This document shows, in pieces, positions 19,108-30,700 of a stretch of DNA of 64,000 nucleotides. Each line of letters begins with the position of its first letter. The stretch's first letter is position 1. This DNA is from Yamagishiella unicocca (taxonomy: Eukaryota > Chlorophyta > Chlorophyceae > Chlamydomonadales > Volvocaceae): contig BDSL01000186.1 in NCBI GenBank assembly GCA_003116995.1, positions 26,793 to 90,792 on the forward strand. Direction: 5' to 3'. A program made the translations under genes and the position numbers. The notes below the pieces were generated by a model. That model was not told where the DNA came from. It worked only from the letters and a program-made list of their open reading frames with translations, and did no database searches.

Positions 19108-21774
19108 GGCGCCAGCGGAGGAGGAGGAGGAGGAGGCGGCAGCGGAGGAGGAGGAGGCGTCGTGGAGTGGCTGCCCGGTGGCGTCATGAGGGGTGGAGGC
19201 GGCGGAGGTGTGGCAGCAGTGGCAGCAGTGGCAGCAGTGGCAGCAGTGGCGCGAGGCTACGCGGGGTGGAGCCAGGCAGGGCGGTCTGCACCCGCTAGCT
19301 GAGCCCCTGCGGCCCCTGCTGCCACCGGAGGCCCCGCCAGCCTGATTGCTGGCAGGACAGGAGGTGCAGGAGGGGCAGGAGGGGGAGACAAGAACCCAGC
19401 TAGGAGGCAAGGCCGCTTTGGCCGACGTGGCAAGGAGCGCTCCCATCACAACGGAGGGGGGAAGGAGGGGGGAGGAGGCCCTTCGCGCCAGGCTGCGCTG
19501 GCCGGCGGATTCAGTTGTGACGGGCGAATTGAAAAGTATGGGAGTTGTGAAGCGTCCTTGCGAAGGGCCATGGAGTCGATTAATGATGGTTGTTAGAACA
19601 GGGTTCTTTCATGGCGTGCTTATCGTTGCTGATGGGGACTTTCATGGAGGCAGACCGAGTGCTGCTGCTGCTACCGGGACCGCAAGCAGCTTGCGGTGCG
19701 GGCCCCGCTGCCTCCTAATCGCGGGAGTTGGCACTTGCGTGGCGTGTAGCAACATGTGTATGGGGGTTGCGGCGGGGGGCGCTGAGATTCGTAACGTACG
19801 ACACCTTATCGTACACACGCACCACCCCATGCGCCTGTGACGAGCGGTTGTAGTGACTTCATTTGCCGGTGGGGGTGGGGGGGTGAGGTGGTGGTGTCGC
19901 CCAGGGCAAGCTCCCTGGCCTTGGAGGTCGGTGGCCCGCCGCGACTGCCCCTCGTCACCCGGCCCCGTATTGTGTGTTGAGTATTGTGTTGAGGTTCAGC
20001 GCCCTGGACGGTTGAAGGCGCCCTCAGCGGAAGCCCCGCCCTGCGATGGGCGGCGGCGGCTCCAGGGAGGGGCGGCTCGGCGGGACGGCCCGTCCCTGGA
20101 GCGGTTCCGCCGAGCAGCCGGCGGCCCTCCGAACGGGACTGAGCGGCGCGAGACAAGTTGTCGGGGTCTGGAGCAGCGTTGCCACTTCAGGCAATGGGGG
20201 ATTTATGGCGGGCGGTTATGGCAGTTGATGCGTGTACATGATGCGACATGACCATGTAGTCGCCCCAGCGGCACGTCAGGCGGGCAGGGGGGCCGCCACC
20301 CTGGGCTGGCCCCGTGAGGCGATGCCGGCGGCGGGTGCTTACCCGGCCTCAGCGGTGGCGAGGGACGAGTGCAGCGGCCGGGGAGCTGTCCGGCTCGCCG
20401 CTAGGACCCACACGCTGCTCGCACCCGCACCCGCGCCGCCAGCGCAGCCGCCGGTGCCCTTCCAGCTGTGGTGGCAGTCATGGAGTGGAGGACACTGCTC
20501 GGGCGGAGTGGCGGATGGAGGGGGGCCACCTGGCCCTAGAACTAGCGCCGGAGGGGATCGACCACACGTGTTGGCCGCGGGTCATGTCAGCTTATGGTTT
20601 GGTTGGGGGCTTGCCGCGTATGCGCGTGTAAGCGTTTGTGTGTATGTGTGTGTGTGTGCGGTATGTTCTCGCGGGTGTAGTCGCTAGGGGCGCGCGATGT
20701 TGTGTTGTGTTGTGTTGTGGTCGGTGGCAGGAGCGTCCCTGCGCCGGGGGGCTGCGCACACGGCACTGCGCTCCGCTGTACTACAAGGTTGCGTTGTTTG
20801 TAGTCATGTTGGCACCAGGGGCGGGGGGGCCAAGGCGCAGCGGCGAAACGTCGGTTGGGTTCGGGCGGGTGGGGCACCGCACTCGGTCTCCAGCGGCGGC
20901 CCTCCCTGGACCCGGCAGCCCCACGCGCAGTCGCACAGCGGCGGCGTCACGTGGGCTTGCTTCACTCGCTTGTCGGGCGTCACGCGCTGTTGGGCCGGCA
21001 AACGTCACGTTGGAAGACGGACGCCTTGGTGTGTGGGGGTTTGGGATCTTCGTCCGTGCTGCCTTCCCGGCTGGCCGTTGTCGGGTTGCCAGCTGGCCGT
21101 TGTCGGTTGCGTCAGTTGGAAGGCGGCCGGCGAAGCGTGTGGTTACGTCGTCGCGTTGATGGGACGGCTGTTGAGGCACACGAATGGATTGCTCTGTTGT
21201 CGGGGTAGTTGATAGTTGGGATTGGGGCTCGGTACACCAGTGGGCAGGCGAGCCCGCCCCCGCCGCAGCAATGCCCTCTCGGGCCCCGGGTGCCGCTGGT
21301 GCTGCTGCAGGCGGGTACACCAGCAGCAGCATCAATGGCAGCTGCCGCCGTCTCGGCGGTCTGTGGGAACCTGGAGGGCCGGAGCACTAAGACAGCTGTC
21401 GGGCTACTGCCTCCACACTATGATCGCACGAGGTTGGGCGTAAGAGAACTGGTTCTGGTCCTACCGGGCGGGCGGTACGACGTCGCGGTACGGTGCCGGC
21501 GTGCGGCGCTGAAGTTGCGGCTGGCTGGTTGCGAAGGGGGTCTGTGTGGAGGGGGGGAAGGATTGATTGCCCAAGAGACACTTTTTGTCCGACGGTCGGC
21601 GCCCGGCAGCGCTTTCTTTTTCAGTCGAAAGCGGCGCCTGCACATTACCCGCGACAGGGCGACAGCACCCAAGTGGGTGGAAGGATGGATGGGCGGAATG
21701 GACGGGAGGCTGCAGGCAGGACGCAGCGACCTGGCGCGAGCTGGGAGGCGCCAGCGCGGGGCTGCAGGAAGGAC

Positions 21775-21775
<1 letters not shown>

Positions 21776-21827
<52 letters not shown>
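21776..21827 (+). repeat. (TG)n microsatellite, about 26 copies
   Basis: Uninterrupted TG dinucleotides. The long Val-Cys or Cys-Val frames crossing it are artefacts of the repeat. Confidence 0.95.
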
Positions 21828-21828
<1 letters not shown>

Positions 21829-22046
21829 GCGTTTTGTTCCTCCAGTTAGTTGTAGGTACCGCTACCAGATGCTTTGAGTCGTCGTGTGGGCATGTTTTCG
21901 GATGTGCCCGACCTCGCATCAGGTGGTACGGCGCCCTCCCTTGTTGTTCCACGTACACAGTAGTACGCTAAATTTGGTGTTGCGATGTCAGCGCCGACAC
22001 ATAATCAGCATGACAGAAGCGAGGGAGCCGCCACCGCTCGCCTACG

Positions 22047-22081
22047 CCCGCTGAGCCGGGGTCTTGCCCCGGTCTAGCGGG
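22047..22081. other. Strong two-part hairpin
   Basis: CCCGCT (22047-22052) pairs with AGCGGG (22076-22081). Inside it GCCGGGG (22055-22061) pairs with CCCCGGT (22067-22073), leaving a 5-nt loop TCTTG. It lies in gene-poor DNA and no RNA family was recognised. Confidence 0.5.
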
Positions 22082-24717
22082 GGGGCAGGGCAGGGCAGGG
22101 GGCTACGGGACTGTGCGCCGACACTGGAGCGCACACGACCGCATGACTCCAGGGAGAGTGTTTGCTGCCCGCCGCGTCTTGTTGGTCTGCCGTATTAGCA
22201 AAGTACAGATTCGTGCGCTAGTTTGTGCCCCTCGTGCCGGCTCCGCAGAGGCGGCGGCCCCGGGGTGTACATCACAGTAACAGTTTGCTAATACCCGCAA
22301 TGGGGCGGCGCGCGGTTTTTGAACCACCTGGTCCAGGTAACCTCGCTTCTTGGCTGCGAGAGGTTTAGCTTTGTGCAGGCCGGCAGCACAGTACTTAACA
22401 GGATCTGCTGGTGTCGGCTTTTTAGCGCAGATGTTGTTTTGCTGCTATTATGGCGCAGTTCATACTCCACAATAGACGGCACATATGCCCTTCTTTCATG
22501 TGCACTTCTTGCGTCGCGCCCTCGCATATCGCATCCACTCGGCGTGAGTTGGTTGGTTGATTGGTTGCCAAGCGCGGCGTCAGCATACATACTCGTTACA
22601 GGACAGCTCTTTAGGAACGCGGGCGGGTCGCCGGGGCCAGCTTGGGCCCCAAGTGGCGCAGCCTGCCGCATTATTGATATTATTCAGTGACTCAGTACCT
22701 GAACGGGTCGGGGGTGTTGTTTACCCCGGTCCTTAACTGTTGTCAAGCGACATCAACTTGTGCCATTGTAACCGCTGTCCGGTTTCGTAGGTGTCGTGAC
22801 CTCTCATACCCCGCCCCCCCCCACACACACTCGCACGCACACGGAGGGCCGTCGACGAGTGCTGCGGTGCACCCCCTGACTGCTGTCTCTGGCCCGGTGG
22901 CTCATGTCCGGCTCTCGGAACCATGTCTTCGTGCAGCACCTTCGCATGGGGCGCGCGATAATGCAGAGCATCAATCCATTAGTGACACCGTGGGGCGTTT
23001 TTTAAAATCACGCAAGGTAGCCGAGTTTGCACCAGGGCGACCGAGGGTGGGTATGAGGGCACCACTTGGGCCTAGTCGGCTGGTCGCCCCTCTACCCGAC
23101 ACCAGCTGAGCACCAGAGGGCACCTCAGTCATAACCCGGACGAGACGTACGTACGGCAGGCGCTGCGCCAGTTGTGGTACGGGAGGCAGAAGAAAGGAAA
23201 GGCATGGCTGGTTGTTCTGGGTGACCAGTGCGTGTGCGTGGTGCCATGCGGCTGCTGCGGCAGGTCGTGTTCGGCCGCATGTGGGCTGTGGTGGCTCCGC
23301 TCCCGCACACGTTTACACATACGCGCGCGCACCTGTCTCTCTTCCTCCCTCACCTCTCCATTATGGTACCTCTGACCCTCGCTCTCACTACCCCTCCCCT
23401 CCGTGCAGGGCTGGCCCCACACGACAGCACGGGTCCGCCCCCGCCCTTCTTCCAGACATGCCATCCACCCCTCTCACCGGCCCAGGAGCCCTATATCGCA
23501 GCCCTAGCCTGCGTGGTCGGCAAACGAAATGCCGTCCGTGCCGCCATCCGAGTGAGGCCAGTCCACCAGGCACGACCGACAGGAGGGACCCCCCAAGCAT
23601 CAAAAAGCTCACCGCAGCAGGCGGCCGTCGCGGGGCGGGGGGCCTTATACCAAAGACCTTGCAACCGCACCCCAAACGCCCTCTTCTCAGCGGAGCACGG
23701 CCCACCGTACTGCGCATCGCAACAGCACAACCCCCGCTCCAATGTCCCAACCCCCCACAAAACGCCCAGGTCCCTCCCCTGGCTCCGAAACAGTACCCGC
23801 GCGGTCGTACACCGCAATGTTGTTCAAAGGCGCCGGTTGGCGGAACGGGTAAGAAGGAAGAAGAATTAGAAGCAGAAGAAGACAAGAGGCGAATATATAG
23901 GGGTGACAACGGTACCACAGTCCTGGCCCAATCGCTAGATATACGGTAGGAAGGTACATGATACTTTCGCTATTGCGCAGCTTGGCGCCTGATGTCACCG
24001 AGTCATCGAGTCACATCCCTCTCCCCCCCTAGTGCCAGCACAAGAGATGCGGGAACACGCCCTGGTATACTAGTCCGGTAGAGGCGCTACCAAGGTGTCC
24101 AAAGATACCACACAGGTCACAAAAGGCGTAACGGCGTCAACGTGACGTCCGTCTGATGATGTCCAAGCGTACGGAAAGCCATGCGGTCAAGTAATGCGTC
24201 GGAGTCCAACAGCAACGCCGCTCAAGTCGCGTCATGTCGCCCAGCGGCCGGGTGGGTGGGTCGCATCTGCCGGCGCTGGGTGGGACTAGTAGGTACGTTC
24301 CCAGCCGCAGCTGCTCCCCCGACTGCCGAGACGAGTCGTCAACCGCCAACCACCAACGTCATCGTCCATCATCCTGCGTCATGAGTCAACGGTCGTCCCT
24401 GTACCCGACAGCGGAGAGACCAGGACACGTCTCCCCGGCTGGTGTCGTTGTCGGTGAGGCTCTTCGTCACTGGTCCAGTCGGCCCACAGGGGCAGCGAGC
24501 CCCGCCCAGGGGGCATGGACCGGCAGTGCCTGGAATCCATCAGCACGCCGCCCCAGCAGTGTTGGCCCGCTCTTCAGGGGAACAGGAGGTCTTCCTCTTC
24601 CTGGTGCTTCATTCGTTGGTGAGTCCTAACGCAGTTCGTCCGTTCAGCTGCCCAGCGCAGCCCAGCTGCGGGGGTCGACGCCGCCCCCCCGCCCACCGCT
24701 CTGCCGAGCCCGCACGA

Positions 24718-27700
24718 CTAGGAATTGGGTGCCGGCCGCCGGCCGCTCGGCGTCCGCAACGAGTACGGCGACGTCGACCTGCGTTTTGGGAGGAGACGGG
24801 GGGGGCAGGAGGGGGGGGAGGGGTGAGCATGAGGTGGCGCCCCCCCCCCCCCGGGGTGGCAGGTGTCACCAGGCGGCGCCCTGGAGGGTGCTCGGCCACG
24901 GCGGGGCGCTGCGGATATGTCCGCACCGTGTTTAGCACGAGAGTGCTGCCCCTTCCTCCTTCCTCGCCCTCCACTCTCGCCCTCCCGCTCCCTCCTTACC
25001 CGGCGTGTTTAAAAACTGGTTCGTTTCTGCCCTTCGATTCCTATGTCGTGTGACTGGGTATTCTCGCCAGTCCCCCTGCTCCCTGTCTCCCCCCCTCCCC
25101 TTCCTCTCTCCCCCCTCCCCTTCCTCTCTCCCCCCCTCCCCTTCCTCTCTCCCCCCTCCCCTTCCTCTCTCCCCCCTCCCCTTCCTCTCTCCCCCCCTCC
25201 CCTTCCTCTCTCCCCCCTCCCCTTCCTCTCTCCCCCCCTCCCCTTCCTCTCTCCCCCCTCCCCTTCCTCTCTCCCCCCTCCCGTTCCTCTCTCCCCCCTC
25301 CCGTTCCTCTCTCCCCCCTCCCCTTCCTCTCTCCCCCCTCCCCTTCCTCTCTCCCCCCTCCCCTTCCTCTCTCCCCCCTCCCCTTCCTCTCTCCCCCCCT
25401 CCCCTTCCTCTCTCCCCCCCTCCCCTTCCTCTCTCCCCCCTCCCCTTCCTCTCTCCCCCCTCCCCTTCCTCTCTCCCCCCCTCCCCTTCCTCTCTCCCCC
25501 CCCTCCCCTTCCTCTCTCCCCCCCTCCCCTTCCTCTCTCCCCCCCTCCCCCTCCCCTTCCTCTCTCCCCCCTCCCCCTCGCAACCTCCCCCTCCTCCCTC
25601 TCCCTCCTCCGTCGAGTAGTCGGTTCTTTTTTGCAATCCCCCTTCTCCCCCTCCTCCCCCCTTCCTCCTGCCCCCCCCTCCCTCCTGCCCCCTGCCGAGC
25701 CGTACCTGCGGGCCTCAGTGCCTCCGATTGACTGCTGCTGCAATATCCGCAGCTGAGCGGGCGGTGGCGGTACCACCATCACTGACCGCTGCTGCGATAC
25801 CAGCCGCGAAGGCGGAGACACCGCCCGCGGCGTCCGGGGCGGCGGTGGCGGCGGCCGCTGCGGCGACAGCGACAGCGGCTGCTCCGGCGGTGGCGGCGGC
25901 GGCGGCGGAGTGGGCGCCGGCGAGTCGTACCCCTCCTGCTCCACTAGGAAGAAGGCGCTCATCACGTCCTGCCAGTTGGCCAGTCCGGTGGTCTCCTCGC
26001 CGCCCACGAACACCGGGTTGTGGTACCGCTCGTACATGGACGGACGGTCCAGCCCAGGAGGCGGCCGCGGCTGCGACCGTGTCAGAGGCGACGTCGCGCC
26101 CGCCACCGCAGCAGCAGCAGCACCAGGCGGTGACCTGTACGCCGAGGAGGCAGCGGCCGAGGCCAGCAGCGCTCCAGGCGGTGGCGCTCCTCTGTCGTCG
26201 TCGTCGTCCTCCTCCTCCCCCTCCAGGTATGCGGCTGTGCGGCTGCGGCGGCGGAAGATGGCGACGAGCAGCAGCAGCAGCAGCAGCGCGGCGACGATGC
26301 TCGCCACGATGACCGCGATCCACCACGGCTTGAAGCCGCTGCTGCTGCTGGAGTCACCTCCCTCTGCAGCAGCGCAGGGAGGCGCGAGTGAGGGCGGAAA
26401 AGGGGGGGGGCGGGGCAAGGTCAGCGAGGTCCCGGGGGCAGGTGGGGGGCCGCGGAGGTCCCGGGGGCCGGCCAGCTGCGGCTACCAGTGCACCGGCTCA
26501 TGACTTTAGAGGGCTGATGTGCAAGTGCATGTGAGCCGGCTACGAGGAGGGTCTAAAGCTGCGAGGAGGGTCTAAAGGTGGGGTGCGAGGGCGGACAGCA
26601 GTGCAAGGGGGGGTGGGGAGGGCCGGAGAGCGGCGCTGTTCAACCCCCTCCTATTCGCGAGTGTGGCTTACCAGGGGCAATCTCAGGTGACGGGCTGGGG
26701 GAGAGACCAGCTCCTTGCGGCGGCGTGGGAGAGGGCGGGAGAGGAGGGGACGGCGGCGCGGGGGGGGCGAGGGGGGTACGGGTGGTGGCGCCAGAGGCGG
26801 TGGCGCTGGCTCCGGCGGGCTGGGTGGTGCCTTGGGTGGCGGCAGCCCAAGAGGACGCGGCGGCACCGGCGGAGTCGGCGGCGGCGCCGGTGGTGCCGGT
26901 GGTGCCGGCGGACTCGGCGGCGCCGGTGGGAACGGCGGGCTGGGTATGCATGGCAGCAGGGGCGGGAAATCTGTCTGGTCTTGCGGCCACAAGACGCCGC
27001 CCGGGTTGGTGCCGCACACGCCGGGGGTTGGCGCGTTGGCCGTGACGTTGAGCTGGCTGAGGGCGGTCATGCCTGCCGCCCAGGTCGCGGGGATGGGTCC
27101 CTGCAGCTGGTTGCCCTGCAGCTGCAGCTGCGTCAGCGACCCCAGAGCCGACCAGGCGGCCGGCAGGCGGCCGTGCAGCTGGTTGTCCTGCAGCTGCAGC
27201 GCCACCAGCCCGTCACCGGATGGCCCCTGCTGCATGCGCCGCCGCTGTAAGCCGGCGGGGCCCTGCTGCCCCGGTGCCTCCTCCTCCTCCTCCTCCTGCT
27301 CCTCGGCGACGTTGGCAGCGTCGGAAAATGCTCCGAGGCGCCGGTGCGCGCCAGCTGCCGCCGCCGCCGCGTGTGGCACAGACAGGCGGCGGCGTCCGCT
27401 GCCGCCGTTCGCCGCAGCGCGCGCGGTCCCCCCCAGCGCCCCCCACTCTGGCGGCATGGTGCCGGTGAGGTCGTTGCTGGCCAGGTACAGCGCGGTGAGG
27501 GCCGCCAGCTGGCTCCACGAGGGCGGCAGGGAGCCAGTCAAGCTGCAGCTCGTCAGGTCCAGGGCCACCAGGTACGACATGTACGGCTGGGCGGCGGCGG
27601 GCAGCTCCGCGGGACCGAGCGCATTGTACGACACGTTGAGCAGCCGCAGCGGTGCGTACCCGGCCGCCGCCGCCGCTGCGGCCGCCGCGGCCGTCAGCTC

Positions 27701-30700
27701 CACCTGGTCGGCCCCCACCCCCGTGCCCTCGAACGCCGCCGCCAGCACGGGCGCCAGCACGTCGGGCAGCCCCGCCACCAGGCTGTTGGCCGCCAGCCGC
27801 AGCTCCTGCAGCGCTGGCAGGCCGCCCCCCGCACGCAGCCATGTGGCGGGCACGCTCCCCGTCATTTGGTTGTCCGTGAGGTCCAGGTAGGACAGCGAGC
27901 TGAGGGCGGAGAACGACGGCGGCAGCAGCCCGGACAGCGCGTTGCTGGCGAGGTGCAGCCGCCGCAGCGGCCGCAGGGAGGACCAGGAGTCGGGCAGGGT
28001 GCCGTCCAGGAAGTTGGCGGAGGCGTCCAGGGAGGCCAGGCGCGGCAGCGCCGACCAGGCGGGCGGGAGCGAGCCGGCGATGACGCCGTTGTGCGAGACG
28101 TTGAGCAGGGCCAGCGAGGAGAAGGAGCTCCAGACGTCGGGCAGGCCGCCGGTGAGGCGGTTGTACGACACGTCGAGGGAGTCCAGCAGCGACATGGCGC
28201 TCCAGGCCTCGGGGAGGCTGCTCGTGAGGCGGTTGTACGACACATTGAGCACCTGTGTTGGCGAGCGCGGAGGAGGAGGGGGTGTCATACGAGGCGGTTG
28301 GGGCGATATGGGTGCGGCTGGGCGCAGTGGAGGTGCCGCAGAGGTGCGCCAGTGCGATGGCATCACCCAGGTTGGAGAGGAAGAGGGCAGGAGACAGAGA
28401 TGCGGCGTTGTAGACAGAGGAGAGCGGCTCCAAAACGCGTTGCACCGTATCCCTAAAACGCACGCGCCGTCCGAGGTCGTTTGTCCGCACTGGTCTGACG
28501 AGGAGGGAAGATGACACCCAACGCACATGAAAGTCGCTGCCTGGACAGCCCCCACCCCTCACCCTCAGCTCGCGCATAGCTGCCCACTGTCGCGGCAGCT
28601 CCTGGTCCAGCCTGTTGTACGACAGATCCAGCAGCTGCAGGGAGCTCTGGGCCGCGTAGGCGGCAGGCAAGGAGCCGCTGAGGGAGTTGAAGCTCAGCCG
28701 CAGGGCCAGCATTGATGACAGCGCGCTGTACGACAACGGCAGGGGGCCTGACCGAGGGACCACAAGGAGGTGAACACGAGCGGATGTCAGTCGGGTGGTG
28801 TGTAAGCAGTGGTGTGTAAGCAGTGGTGTGTAAGCAGTGGTGTGTAAGCAGGATCGCTTCAATGCGCTGGGTGGCTGTGTTGGGCCCCAACGAGAAGGGC
28901 AGGATGGACGTCCTCATGCACAACAACGACTAACAACAGCCCCGCTTTTTCTTGCAGCTTCTCCATTCGAATGCGCCTTCCGTCCGGGCCCCTGCCCTCC
29001 CACTCCACCCACCCGTCAGGCTGCAGTTCTTGATCGTGAGCTCCCGCAGGCTCGTGAGGGCGCTGTAGTTGGAAGGCAGCGCGCCTCCTAGGCCTGAGTT
29101 GTGGGACGTGTTGAGGACAGCCAGGGACGCAAAAGCCGACCACTGGACGGGCAGTAGGCCACGCAGACCATTGTACGACACATCCAGCAGCTGAAGTTTC
29201 GAAATGGCCGACCAAGAGGTGGGCAGCGTGCCCGTGAGGTTGTTCCGGGACACGTCCAGCTCGCTGAGCGCCGCCAAGCCGCTCCAGGATGGGGGCAGGT
29301 TACCTGACAGCCCGTCGCCGGAGACGTTCAATACAGATAACGAGGTGAGGCCGCCGCCCCACCTCGGCGGCAATACGCCCGCCAATCCTCTGTGCCCTGA
29401 CACAGATAATTGAGCAAGTGACGACAGCGACGACCACTCCCCGGGAAGGCCGCCGACAAATCCCTTTCCAGGCTGACCCGCATATGCTCCCGGCGCCGTC
29501 AGGTCAAGCACAGTCATCTTGCTCAGGGCACTGTATCCGCGGGGCAGCGAGCCGCTCAGTGAGGCGCCGTTCAGGTCGAGACTGGACAGCGCTGTCAGTG
29601 TCGACCATCCAGGCGGCAGGGTGCCGTTCAGCCCGCTCTGGCCGGAGAAGCCCAGGTACTGCAGCGACGACAGGGCACTCCACTGTGGGGGGAGGGAGCC
29701 GGATAGCGCGCCACGGCTGTCGCCCCCTGCGCTTGACGCCTCCAGACCCAGATGTGTCAGCTGCGACAGCGCTGACCATGAACCTGGTAGCGTGCCGTTC
29801 AGAGCGGTACCTGCTATATGCAGGTGCCGCAACCTCAGCAAGGCGGACCACGCGTTTGGCAGCGGACCTCCCAGACCAGATGCGGAGCCGGGTATGCTGT
29901 TGCCAGATGCGTCGAGGTAGGATATTGCGGAGAGAGCGCTCCATGTATCCGGCAGCACGCCCGTCAGCTGGTTGTACGACACGTCCAGTGACCCTAGGGC
30001 CCGCATGGCGCTGTATGATCCGGGCATGGGACCCGTAAGGCGGTTGTACGACACGTTGCACACCTGCGCTCAGTTGGTGAGTTTGTTGGTGCGTGAGTCA
30101 CACACAGGATATGAGCGGGCGCGATCACGGGACCCGCCCCTTATGTAGCAGAGGCAGCGAGTACAATCTTGCGTGAGGGCCCTACCTGCAGACCACTCAG
30201 TGCCGCGTACACTGCGGGCAGGACCCCGCTGAGGCTGTTGGAGCCGAGCCGCATCGCCACCAGGGAGGAGAGGGAGCTGTACGACAACGGTAGGACACCT
30301 GCACGTGCGGTTGAGGGCGCGGTAAGAGCTCAAAGCCTGTCCCCCTACTGCGGCCAAGCATAACGTCTCCAAAGGCGTCTTCCCTCGGCTGGCTAGGGCG
30401 TTAACGCATGTATGCGGGCAGCGCAAGAGCACAGACACACGTGCGCGCCATGCTGCTTGTAGCCTTTCCCTGTTTCTTCTCACTACGTTTGCCCTTCGCA
30501 GTAAGATAGACAAGTAGATCTACGCTTCCTGGAAGCGTGGAAAAGGCAAAATCGCTCCCTGCCGCGGCGTTGCCGCGGCCCGTGTGCGCCCCTGCCCGCT
30601 GCTCGCCCACCTGTCAGGTTGCAACCCTCCACATTCAGCTCCCGCAGGCGCCTGAAGGCGCTATAGCTGGCTGGAAGCGAGCCGTCCAGAGCCGCGTTGT

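Larger units (their letters stand above)
19108..24717. other. Intergenic region between the convergent bHLH and LRR genes
   Basis: 5.6 kb lying downstream of both neighbouring genes, so it holds their 3' UTRs. Codon-poor open frames exist, but none shows a domain, a plausible splice chain or a coherent composition. Visible items are a (TG)n run at 21776-21827, a shorter TG-rich run near 20637-20660, a strong hairpin at 22047-22081, and a C-rich tract near 22811. No RNA gene was recognised. Confidence 0.5.

Noticed and set aside
21209..21877. 222-codon plus frame
   Set aside because: Its end is the (TG)n run, the composition is typical of GC-rich noncoding DNA, and no domain is seen.
23212..23949. 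245-codon plus frame upstream of the LRR gene end
   Set aside because: Pro/Arg/Ser-rich, no domain, no splice consistency; overlaps equally open frames in other phases.
24932..25636. Long Arg/Glu/Gly frames on minus and Ser/Pro/Leu frames on plus
   Set aside because: Created by the 20-bp minisatellite inside the last LRR intron.
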